Assembly: GCA_002296125.1 (NCBI GenBank)
Contig: DBHI01000098.1
Coordinates: 1 to 13,137 of the forward strand
Reading direction: 5' to 3'
Origin: Anaerolineales bacterium UBA832
GTDB taxonomy: Bacteria; Chloroflexota; Anaerolineae; Anaerolineales; UBA11657
Length of the DNA: 13,137 nt
The notes under the pieces were generated by a model that worked only from the letters and a program-made list of their open reading frames with translations, made no database searches and had not been told where the DNA came from. Shown here one piece after another: positions 6,971 through 13,137 of this stretch. How positions within the stretch are numbered: position 1 is the stretch's first letter; every line of letters starts with the position of its first letter. The translations under genes were made by a program, and so were the position numbers.

Positions 6971-6977
6971 TCACCTT
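6971..6977 (-). promoter_or_regulatory. Shine-Dalgarno AAGGTGA deciding the oxoamine synthase start
   Basis: AAGGTGA on the minus strand lies 8 bases before ATG 6962. The in-frame upstream ATG 6986 has no such site, so the shorter product is preferred. Confidence 0.6.
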
Positions 6978-6990
6978 GGTTATCATGGCA

Positions 6991-7005
6991 CCGTAAAAAC
7001 TACGG
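6991..7005. repeat. Inverted repeat CCGTA-N5-TACGG at the oxoamine synthase transcription start (operator-like)
   Basis: A perfect 5-bp GC-containing inverted repeat with a 5-base centre, directly after the candidate -10 box and spanning the expected transcription start. It stands out in AT-rich surroundings. As RNA on the minus strand two further wobble pairs are possible. No T-run follows, so a terminator is unlikely; a repressor site is plausible. Confidence 0.4.
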
Positions 7006-7006
7006 C

Positions 7007-7035
7007 AGTTTAGAGCAATAATACCGTTCTGTCAA
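7007..7035 (-). promoter_or_regulatory. Promoter of the oxoamine synthase gene
   Basis: On the minus strand a perfect TTGACA (7030-7035) is followed after 17 bases by TAAACT (7007-7012, 4 of 6 match). It lies in the 99-base ligA/oxoamine synthase spacer. Transcription would start near 7000, inside the inverted repeat. This is the best-matched -35/spacing combination in the window. Confidence 0.5.
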
Positions 7036-7061
7036 TCAATACTAACAAAAATTACTTGATT

Positions 7062-9077
7062 TCAACTCGCCAGTTCCTGTAAGGCTTCTATATCTATTTC
7101 AATAACTCCAAGCTTACGAGCTTGTTCCAACTTACTTCCTGGATTTTCACCAACTAACAAATAGTTCGTCTTAGATGTAACTTTACCTGTTACCAAACCA
7201 CCATGTGATGTAATATAAGATTTCAAATCATTTCTTGACCAATCTTGTACCTTACCTGTAATAACAAAGATTTTACCGTAAAGTACCCCTTTATGTATAT
7301 CATCCTCATTATCTAAAACTGGCCAAAACCCAGCTAATTTTAGCTTTTTTAGGATTAGCTGATTATTTGGTTGATTAAACCAATGTACAATAGCATTAGC
7401 TATATTAGGGCCTATACCATCAAGATGTAACAAATCTTCAACTCTTGCTTTCGACAACTTATCTAATGAACCAAACTTTCGCGATAAACCCACTGAAGCA
7501 ACAGCACCAACACCTCTAATACCTAGGGCTTCTATTAACCGATTAATTGTTCTTTTCTTCGATTCCTCAATTGCTAATAATAACCTGTCAACCTTTTTGT
7601 CAGCAAACCCATCTAGTTGTAACAAATCTTTTCTATCCAAAGAAAATATATCAGCAACATCTTCGATTAACCCTGACTCCACTAAGAGTCTTGCTATACC
7701 CTTACCAAAACCATCAATGTCTAAGGTAGGGCGTGAAACAAAATGTTCCAAATAACGCACAACTTGATCTGGACAAACAGAATTAGTACAGTACAAACCC
7801 ACCACATCATCATAAGTTACAATATTATTATTGCAGCTAGGACATCTGGATGGTGGCTTAAACACTCTTTCTATTCCTGTACGAAGTGAAGGCAATGAAG
7901 CTACAACATATGGTATTACATCACCAGCACGTTTAATAATCACAGAATCTCCAATTCGTATATCCTTTTCTTGTACAAAATCTAAATTGTGGAGAGTAGC
8001 TTGCTTAACAACAACACCTCCCACACTTACTGGTCGTAAAATAGCATAAGGAGTCAATATACCTGTTCTACCTACATTTACAGAAATATCCACTACTTCT
8101 GTAGTAACCTCATCAGCGGGAAATTTATACGCAACAGCACCACGAGGATCTTTACCAACTATTCCTAGATTAGACATAAGATTAAAGTCATCAATCTTAA
8201 TTACCAATCCATCAATATCATATCCCAAATCCTGTCGATCATCTTGCCATTCATCACAAATTCTAATGACAGATTGAATGTTTTCACAAAGCACGCAAGA
8301 ATTAGAAATAGGAAAACCTAAGGATTCCAAATAAATTAACGCATCCCATTGATTTGTAATTTGACTGCCACCATCTACTACTAAATCATAACAATACAAT
8401 GATAATGGACGACTAGCTGTCACCTTAGGATCCAACTGACGTAACGCACCTGATGCAGCATTACGAGGATTTATATAGACTTTCTCTCCCTTTTCACTTA
8501 AGTTTTCATTCAATCTATCAAAAGCATGATTATCAATAAAGACTTCCCCACGAACAACTAGATTATCAGGCGTTTCAATAAATTCTTTTATAGGTATTCG
8601 TAAGGGTAAAGACATGATTGTGCGAAGGTTATTAGTTATATCTTCACCTATGTAACCATCTCCACGTGTACAACCTCTGACAAACATACCTTTATCATAA
8701 TGTAAAACTACAGTCAATCCATCAATTTTAGGTTCTACTACAAACTTAGTAGTAGCAACTCTACTATCAAGTTTAACCATTCTATCAAACCAATTCTTGG
8801 TCTCAACTGCATGATTTACTTTACTTAAACTTAATATTGGACTTGGATGTTCAACTTTATTAAATCTATCTGAAGGCAATCCACCCACTCTTTGTGTAGG
8901 AGAATCATCTGAAACAAGCTCTGGATGATTTTTCTCCATATCTAACAAATCATCAAATAACAAATCAAATTCACTATCGGAAATAATTGGAGAATCCATA
9001 ACATAGTACATATAGTTATGTAAATTGATCACTCTCCGCAATTCTCCAACTCTGGTATCTAGATCGATATTTCTCAT
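7062..9077 (-). CDS. ligA: NAD-dependent DNA ligase LigA
   Basis: LigA seals nicks between Okazaki fragments and during repair, using NAD+ as the adenylate donor. I choose ATG 9077 (671 aa, close to the usual length); the longer reading begins at TTG 9113 and adds 12 residues without family similarity. Domains in order: Ia NAD-binding helices (about 1-65, with HNYMYYVMDSP near 20-30), adenylation domain with the nucleophile motif KIDG (Lys117) and RGDGYIGED (about 138-146), OB fold (about 305-390), a four-cysteine zinc finger (Cys412, 415, 430, 435), tandem helix-hairpin-helix region (about 450-575, with LDGIGPNIA), and a C-terminal BRCT domain (about 598-671). All motifs are present, so it should be active. 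No Shine-Dalgarno precedes the ATG, and a TATAAT ends 9 bases upstream. It is transcribed divergently from the thioesterase gene, and the oxoamine synthase gene follows 99 bases downstream. Confidence 0.97.
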   Translation of the reverse strand: MRNIDLDTRVGELRRVINLHNYMYYVMDSPIISDSEFDLLFDDLLDMEKNHPELVSDDSPTQRVGGLPSDRFNKVEHPSPILSLSKVNHAVETKNWFDRMVKLDSRVATTKFVVEPKIDGLTVVLHYDKGMFVRGCTRGDGYIGEDITNNLRTIMSLPLRIPIKEFIETPDNLVVRGEVFIDNHAFDRLNENLSEKGEKVYINPRNAASGALRQLDPKVTASRPLSLYCYDLVVDGGSQITNQWDALIYLESLGFPISNSCVLCENIQSVIRICDEWQDDRQDLGYDIDGLVIKIDDFNLMSNLGIVGKDPRGAVAYKFPADEVTTEVVDISVNVGRTGILTPYAILRPVSVGGVVVKQATLHNLDFVQEKDIRIGDSVIIKRAGDVIPYVVASLPSLRTGIERVFKPPSRCPSCNNNIVTYDDVVGLYCTNSVCPDQVVRYLEHFVSRPTLDIDGFGKGIARLLVESGLIEDVADIFSLDRKDLLQLDGFADKKVDRLLLAIEESKKRTINRLIEALGIRGVGAVASVGLSRKFGSLDKLSKARVEDLLHLDGIGPNIANAIVHWFNQPNNQLILKKLKLAGFWPVLDNEDDIHKGVLYGKIFVITGKVQDWSRNDLKSYITSHGGLVTGKVTSKTNYLLVGENPGSKLEQARKLGVIEIDIEALQELAS

Positions 9078-9086
9078 ACAAAGCCA

Positions 9087-9113
9087 ATTATAAATCAAGC
9101 TTCTATATGACAA
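9087..9113 (-). promoter_or_regulatory. ligA promoter with -10 almost abutting the start codon
   Basis: On the minus strand a perfect TATAAT (9087-9092) ends 9 bases before ATG 9077. TTGTCA (9108-9113, 4 of 6 match) lies 15 bases upstream, a short spacer. If used, the mRNA would be leaderless or have a leader of only 2-3 bases. Confidence 0.45.
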
Positions 9114-9219
9114 AAATAATATTAGACAATTTTTAAGTAAATATAATTCAACTTGTTCACACTATTTTGTAATATAACATTACTCTTTTAAAAAAATAAG
9201 ATATATATTTATACTATAT

Positions 9220-9227
9220 GCTACAAT
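9220..9227 (+). promoter_or_regulatory. Candidate extended -10 promoter of the thioesterase operon
   Basis: TACAAT (9222-9227) is preceded by the tail of TATGC, giving an extended -10 pattern TG-n-TACAAT (TG at 9219-9220). I find no convincing -35. The leader would be about 40 bases and contains an imperfect hairpin, ATGTC (9244-9248) with GACAT (9259-9263). No clear Shine-Dalgarno precedes ATG 9275. Confidence 0.3.
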
Positions 9228-9274
9228 CACTCTAGAAACATAAATGTCAATCATTTTGGACATCTTATTTTAAC

Positions 9275-9694
9275 ATGTATCCTTTTAGTATTTCAGTTGA
9301 AGTAATTTTTAGAGATATTGATTCTTTTGGGCATGTTAACAATGCTGTATATTTTACTTACCTTGAAACAGCACGTACCAAATATTTTCGAAAAATTAAA
9401 AAACTTGCAGGAATTGATAAGTTAGACATGGTTGTTGCACAAGCTACATGCAATTACATAACACCTGCTTATATAGATGAAAAACTAATTGTGAGTATTG
9501 GTATTACCAGATTAGGAGATAAAAGTTTCGATTTTGCATACAAAATACAATCAGAAAAAGGTTACAATATTGCTGAAGCAAAAACAGTACAAGTAACATA
9601 CGATTACAAAAATTCGAAAACAATAAAGGTGCCTGAACAATTTAAATCAACAGTGATGCGGCTACAAAACGGCCTGCATTTTCCCACCAATTAG
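9275..9694 (+). CDS. Hotdog-fold acyl-CoA thioesterase (4HBT/YbgC-FadM type)
   Basis: Small cytosolic thioesterases of this family hydrolyse acyl-CoA or acyl-carrier thioesters, usually as oligomers. The 139-aa length is typical. The N-terminal signature RDIDSFGHVNNAVYFTYLETAR (13-34, quoted as RDIDSFGHVNN then AVYFTYLETAR) carries the expected catalytic Asp16 and the conserved His20, Asn22/Asn23 and Tyr26 of the 4-hydroxybenzoyl-CoA thioesterase group. Residues about 50-120 alternate in the manner of the five-stranded sheet. The substrate cannot be told from sequence. It is the first gene of a two-gene run: the double-propeller lipoprotein starts 11 bases after its stop. There is no obvious functional link between the two, so shared transcription may be only convenience. 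No Shine-Dalgarno is visible. Confidence 0.88.
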   Translation: MYPFSISVEVIFRDIDSFGHVNNAVYFTYLETARTKYFRKIKKLAGIDKLDMVVAQATCNYITPAYIDEKLIVSIGITRLGDKSFDFAYKIQSEKGYNIAEAKTVQVTYDYKNSKTIKVPEQFKSTVMRLQNGLHFPTN

Positions 9695-9705
9695 GAAATC
9701 AAAAC

Positions 9706-11934
9706 ATGTACATATTGATTGCAAAAGTCATTTCTAGCTTATCTAATAAATTAAACAGTATTCTAATAATCATCGCATCTATTACTCTCTTGATAGGATG
9801 CAAACAACTAAACAATACTATTACAGATATGGAAACTCAAGAGAAAAATATCCAACCAACAGAAACTCATCAAACTAACATATCCGAATTAGAAGATTCT
9901 ACTGAAAATATTCCTACTTTTAAGGAAACCTCGGAAGAGAATAATCAAATTAACAATAAGTCTATTGATATAGTAATAACAGAAGAAAATAAAATTACAT
10001 CCAATAAAGACATTCCAAATACAAATTGGCAAATGAATACAGAAGTAGACTCAGTTGGTCCGGAAGGTGTTAGTCCAGATGCTATTCTATTACCGGATGG
10101 TAGAGTAAGACTTTATGTAACCAATATGGGTATAGAAATATGGGAATCATATGATGGATTATCATTCCAGAAAATTGAAGGGAAGACCCCACCGGGAGCA
10201 GATCCTACAATTATCCAAACTAGCACAGGATGGAGGATGTATTTTACTGAATTTCCTCCAGGTGGACCAGATACTGGTCAAGCAAAAATTAGTACTGCAA
10301 CAAGTATAGATGGAATCAATTGGACAAAAGATGATGAAACAGGAATAGTTCAAGAGCATGATAGAAAAGCATGGGGAGTACCAGATTCTTTTATGCTGCC
10401 AAATGGACAAATACGTATCATATGGACTGATATGGTAAAACAAAAAAAACTAGAAGTACTAAGATCTGCAACAAGTTCAGATGGAGTTTATTTTAATCTT
10501 GACGAAGGATTAAGACTAAGCGGCGGATTTGTAGATTCATACGTACTTAATGGGCTTCCAAATTACATGATAGTATCAACAACTCCGCCTGGAGGACCTA
10601 TAAAAAATCCTCAAAGATTGTTCCTGGCAAATTCAGTAAATGGAATGGACTGGAAAACAAATGATTACCCATTACTTGATAGAAGTCCTAGAAATGCACT
10701 AGACCCAACTTCAGTGTATTTAGGAAATAATACCTGGAGAATATATTATACATTGACTGATGACTCAAACCCTTTTGAAGGTTTTAAAATTGCAAGTGCA
10801 ATACTTACAGGACCTATAACACCAGAGGAAGAACCAATCCTTGTGGAAGAAAAAATAAATGAAAATCAAACATCATCTGAAAAAATTGATGTACATTTAT
10901 CAGATGATGAGTCTGACAAATGTACAAACAAACAATATGTATATGAAGACATTGGATTAGCTCTAACAGCAAAACAAGCTGGCAATATGGACTCTATGGC
11001 TCCCATGGCAAATCCGTCATCCTTAAAGCTTTTAGATGGCAATATACGACTATTCTTTACAAATGCTGGTGCAGGAATTGGAAGCGCAATTTCATCTGAT
11101 GGAATATCATTTACATATGAAGGAATTAGGATATCAGCTCCAGAAGCAATGAAACAAGGAGTAAATCTAGGTCCACTTAGAGTATTCCGATTACCTGATG
11201 AAAGAATACGGCTTTTTGTAGGATCATCACAAACAGGTGTGCAATCTTTTGTGAGTAATAATGAAGGAATGACATTCTCAGTAGAAAAGGGTGAACGCAT
11301 TAGTCAAGAAGCAGCAAAAATGCCTGCTATACAAAAACTAAGTATTATTAGCATAGGAAATAACAACTGGCAAGGTTATTTTGGACCAGCGCCACAGCAT
11401 GGTCCTCCTCCTCCATCAGGACAAAATCTCATAAACAATAATACCCCTGGTCAAAATAACCAACAACCTGGTCCTCCTGGACAAAAACCTAATATACCTA
11501 ATGAGCAACAGCAATCTCATGGTTATGGTCCTCCTGATCACTGGATTCTTAGAGCAACATCCACAGATCTATTCAATTGGACAGTTGAAAAAGATATATT
11601 AATTGGACCTGGAGCACAATATCTGACAGCATCAGCTAGAGAAGTGGCACCCTTATCTACTAATGATGGTTGCATTACTCTATTCTACCAATTAAACAAA
11701 CCGCAGGATGCAGGGATAAGAGATTTTAGTGGAGTAGCTGTAATAGGTTATAGCTCATCAGAAGATGGAAAAACATTTACTAAACAATACGTGTTAATCA
11801 ATGAACGTGATCCTGCAGGTCCTGATGTAATACAACTACAAGATGAATCATATCTAATGTATCACGACTCAACTGAAAAGAATGGCTATGGTCACGGCAT
11901 CAGAGTTGGAAGATTATATAAAGTCGATAATTAA
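9706..11934 (+). CDS. Lipoprotein with two tandem five-bladed beta-propellers (glycosidase-like fold), function unknown
   Basis: A 742-aa predicted surface lipoprotein. Start ATG 9706 has AGGAAA upstream at workable spacing. Residues 1-32 are a signal peptide with lipobox LIGC (Cys32). An acidic Thr/Asn/Glu-rich linker (33-115) follows. I read five repeats at about 123-157, 166-209, 225-270, 276-323 and 332-367, an acidic linker (370-425), then five more at about 437-476, 488-530, 540-632, 646-698 and 704-738. Each blade has a P/D-start strand, a DGxxR(L/I)-type strand and a closing S-x-DG-x-x-(W/F) motif, as in five-bladed GH43/GH32/GH130-type propellers. The first propeller has Asp at the inner-strand start of all five blades (125, 166, 227, 277, 333); the second keeps only Asp707. 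A Pro/Gly/Gln/Asn-rich insert (563-611) interrupts blade 3 of the second. I cannot assign a catalytic triad, so enzyme or glycan-binding protein are both open. Confidence 0.75.
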   Translation: MYILIAKVISSLSNKLNSILIIIASITLLIGCKQLNNTITDMETQEKNIQPTETHQTNISELEDSTENIPTFKETSEENNQINNKSIDIVITEENKITSNKDIPNTNWQMNTEVDSVGPEGVSPDAILLPDGRVRLYVTNMGIEIWESYDGLSFQKIEGKTPPGADPTIIQTSTGWRMYFTEFPPGGPDTGQAKISTATSIDGINWTKDDETGIVQEHDRKAWGVPDSFMLPNGQIRIIWTDMVKQKKLEVLRSATSSDGVYFNLDEGLRLSGGFVDSYVLNGLPNYMIVSTTPPGGPIKNPQRLFLANSVNGMDWKTNDYPLLDRSPRNALDPTSVYLGNNTWRIYYTLTDDSNPFEGFKIASAILTGPITPEEEPILVEEKINENQTSSEKIDVHLSDDESDKCTNKQYVYEDIGLALTAKQAGNMDSMAPMANPSSLKLLDGNIRLFFTNAGAGIGSAISSDGISFTYEGIRISAPEAMKQGVNLGPLRVFRLPDERIRLFVGSSQTGVQSFVSNNEGMTFSVEKGERISQEAAKMPAIQKLSIISIGNNNWQGYFGPAPQHGPPPPSGQNLINNNTPGQNNQQPGPPGQKPNIPNEQQQSHGYGPPDHWILRATSTDLFNWTVEKDILIGPGAQYLTASAREVAPLSTNDGCITLFYQLNKPQDAGIRDFSGVAVIGYSSSEDGKTFTKQYVLINERDPAGPDVIQLQDESYLMYHDSTEKNGYGHGIRVGRLYKVDN
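11401..11535 (+). repeat. Imperfect short repeats encoding the Pro/Gly-rich insertion
   Basis: GGTCCTCCT occurs three times (11401-11409, 11470-11478, 11527-11535), each encoding Gly-Pro-Pro, with repeated GGACAAAA/GGTCAAAA units between them encoding Gly-Gln-Asn/Lys. The pattern suggests growth of the insert by local duplication or slippage. It remains in frame. Confidence 0.55.
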
Positions 11935-11937
11935 ATG

Positions 11938-11964
11938 AAATACTTTCACTGACCTAAAGTGTTT
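11938..11964. terminator. Possible bidirectional terminator between convergent genes
   Basis: AAATACTTT (11938-11946) pairs with AAAGTGTTT (11956-11964) as a 9-bp stem with one G-T wobble and a 9-base loop. It begins 3 bases after the propeller gene stop and reaches into the stop codon of the opposing glycosyltransferase gene. The stem is AT-rich and only broken T-runs follow on either strand, so termination strength is doubtful. Confidence 0.4.
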
Positions 11965-13137
11965 ACGACCTCTTTATTACATCTTTATATAATCTGATTA
12001 TCTGTTCTGTAATACTTGGCCAAGAATATGCTTCTGCATACTCTGCAGCTCTCTCACCCAATCGATTACGTAAAACATTGTCTGAAAGTAAGTTTCCCAA
12101 ACTATTTGCCAAAGCAACATGATCATTACCAGGTACCAAAAAACCTGTTTCAGATTCAATGATCAGTTGTGACAAACCTCCAACATCCGTAGCAATCACT
12201 GGGGTTCCACAAGCCATAGATTCAAGAGCAACCATACCAAACGATTCATAATGTGATGGCATAACCACCACATCCGCAGATGCATAATACCGATGCAATG
12301 TTGTTTGATCACGACTTCCCAAAAAAGCCACAAGATTAGTCAAACCAAGATCATCTCGCATAACCATTAATTTTTCCAACTCGGCATAACGAGTATCATT
12401 TGGTTTAGAAGTATTACCACCTATAATAGACAACAACATTTGTGGTGGCATTTGTTCCGAATCTTTCAAATATTTAATTGCATTCAATAATGTATCTACG
12501 CCTTTGAGAGGCTCAATTCTACCAACAAAAAGCACCATACTATCTTTCAAAGAAATTTGAAGTTGTTTGCGCGCATCTTTTTTATTGTAAGGATGAAATA
12601 CAGTTAGGTCAACACCAGGAGGAATAACAACTGGTTTTGCAAGATTTTGTGTATCCATTTTTTCTATTTGTGCTCGCTCACCATTCGTAGAGACTATAGT
12701 TGCATCTACCAACCTCAACAATTGTAATTCGGAAGAAAGACGAATTGGTGGTTCAAATTGTTCAGGATGACGAGCAACTTTGTTTTTATTGGTTCCAAGA
12801 GTATGAGCCATGTGAACAACTGGAATGTCCCAATATTTCTGAAGTTCAATAGCCGCTAAACCGGAAAGCCAATAATGTGAATGAATCACATCATAACTCG
12901 CATCCATCAATGCAGCAGTTAACTTCACTCCGTTAATAAATTCATGTAAATGTTCATATAAATCTGTTTTAGGAATAGGACTTTCTGGACCAGCAGGAAT
13001 ATGAAACACCCTGTTTTCATTTCCTAGGTCATGTCTAATATGACTTTGATGTTCATCTTGTGATCGAGTGAAAACATCAACACCTACACCTTTACGACCT
13101 AGTTCTCGAGATAATTCTCGCACATATACATTCATAC
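11963..13137 (-). CDS. GT-B glycosyltransferase, MshA/sucrose-phosphate-synthase-like (N-terminus outside window)
   Basis: A retaining family-4-type glycosyltransferase that uses a nucleotide sugar. The gene enters from the right edge: the first readable residues MNVYVRELSRELGRKG match the internal (D)xGGMNVYV segment of this group, and the partial codon before it (xGT) fits Gly, so the true start lies beyond 13137 and the internal ATG at 13133-13135 is not the start. Counting from that Met, HSHYWLSG is at 85-92, HTLGTNKN at 111-118, the donor phosphate-binding GRIEPLKG at 205-212 (Arg206, Lys211), and the EX7E motif ESFGMVALE at 297-305, followed by ACGTPVIATDVGG. Members are often named D-inositol-3-phosphate glycosyltransferase, but no mycothiol gene is here, so the acceptor (sugar phosphate, inositol phosphate, lipid or glycan) is unknown. 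It converges on the propeller gene with 28 bases between stops. Confidence 0.9.
   Translation of the reverse strand, partial: MNVYVRELSRELGRKGVGVDVFTRSQDEHQSHIRHDLGNENRVFHIPAGPESPIPKTDLYEHLHEFINGVKLTAALMDASYDVIHSHYWLSGLAAIELQKYWDIPVVHMAHTLGTNKNKVARHPEQFEPPIRLSSELQLLRLVDATIVSTNGERAQIEKMDTQNLAKPVVIPPGVDLTVFHPYNKKDARKQLQISLKDSMVLFVGRIEPLKGVDTLLNAIKYLKDSEQMPPQMLLSIIGGNTSKPNDTRYAELEKLMVMRDDLGLTNLVAFLGSRDQTTLHRYYASADVVVMPSHYESFGMVALESMACGTPVIATDVGGLSQLIIESETGFLVPGNDHVALANSLGNLLSDNVLRNRLGERAAEYAEAYSWPSITEQIIRLYKDVIKRS

Noticed and set aside
6963..6986. Oxoamine synthase start at ATG 6986
   Set aside because: It has no Shine-Dalgarno and lies in the leader; ATG 6962 has AAGGTGA at 8 bases and gives normal length.
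6991..7005. CCGTA-N5-TACGG hairpin as a ligA terminator
   Set aside because: No T-run follows on the minus strand, and it sits directly after a good -10 box, which fits an operator better.
7547..8049. Two short plus-strand open frames inside ligA
   Set aside because: Both are antisense to conserved LigA helix-hairpin-helix, zinc-finger and OB-fold coding sequence and show no protein-like pattern.
9078..9113. Longer ligA product starting at TTG 9113
   Set aside because: The extra 12 residues have no family similarity, and the -10 box of the likely promoter would lie inside the coding region.
9115..9274. Small RNA or small gene in the ligA-thioesterase spacer
   Set aside because: The spacer is AT-rich with only promoter-like boxes and a weak hairpin; no open frame with a ribosome-binding site or strong RNA fold was seen.
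10162..11300. Two minus-strand open frames inside the propeller gene
   Set aside because: They mirror the repeated blade coding sequence; Cys/Ser-rich composition and no start signals mark them as shadows.
9706..11934. Assignment as a specific glycoside hydrolase (for example arabinanase or levansucrase)
   Set aside because: The blade pattern fits the fold, but no complete Asp/Asp/Glu catalytic triad could be placed from sequence alone.
11963..13137. Assignment as mycothiol glycosyltransferase MshA
   Set aside because: Motifs fit the wider MshA/sucrose-phosphate-synthase group, but no mycothiol genes are present and the N-terminal part is missing.

Overview
The window is AT-rich (roughly one-third G+C by eye) bacterial chromosome with closely packed genes and short spacers. 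It holds ten genes: eight complete and two cut by the window edges. I see no rRNA, tRNA, CRISPR array, insertion sequence, phage gene or attachment site. NAD-dependent LigA, bacterial PurA/PurB and two predicted lipoproteins make it clearly bacterial. The lineage is inference only: the PurA active-site wording, the Ser/Lys-tailed FmdB protein and the MshA-like glycosyltransferase recall free-living low-GC Chloroflexota (Dehalococcoidia/SAR202-type marine bacteria), but no marker gene here proves it.

Layout. (A) Minus strand, 3894 down to 1: an FmdB-type zinc-ribbon protein, purA, purB and the 5' part of eno. purA and purB overlap by 4 bases (ATGA), so they are translationally coupled. purA probably also has its own promoter. 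(B) Plus strand, 4060-5749: a LysM lipoprotein whose stop overlaps the start of a PlsC-type acyltransferase. (C) Minus strand, 9077 down to 5769: ligA, then a PLP-dependent alpha-oxoamine synthase that appears to have its own promoter with an operator-like inverted repeat. (D) Plus strand, 9275-11934: a hotdog-fold acyl-CoA thioesterase followed 11 bases later by a 742-aa lipoprotein made of two tandem five-bladed beta-propellers. (E) Minus strand, 13137 down to 11963: a GT-B glycosyltransferase of the MshA/sucrose-phosphate-synthase type, missing its N-terminus beyond the window edge. Blocks B/C and D/E converge. Blocks A/B and C/D diverge from AT-rich promoter regions.

How the genes fit together. 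PurA and PurB carry out the two steps from IMP to AMP; PurB also acts earlier in IMP synthesis. Enolase is central glycolysis and LigA is replication/repair, so most of the window is housekeeping. The envelope theme comes from the LysM lipoprotein with PlsC (phospholipid acylation), the double-propeller lipoprotein (surface glycan binding or processing, unproven) and the glycosyltransferase. The alpha-oxoamine synthase and the thioesterase both handle acyl thioesters, but nothing ties them to a named pathway.

Several starts needed correction. fmdB most likely starts at TTG 3894, purA at ATG 3395, the oxoamine synthase at ATG 6962, ligA at ATG 9077 and plsC at ATG 5024. Two first-in-operon genes (the LysM lipoprotein and ligA) have a perfect TATAAT only 9-11 bases before the ATG and no Shine-Dalgarno, suggesting leaderless mRNAs, while most genes inside operons have recognisable Shine-Dalgarno sequences.

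I do not see a clear undescribed defence, mobile or biosynthetic system. The most unusual item is the double-propeller lipoprotein with its Pro/Gly/Gln/Asn-rich insertion.
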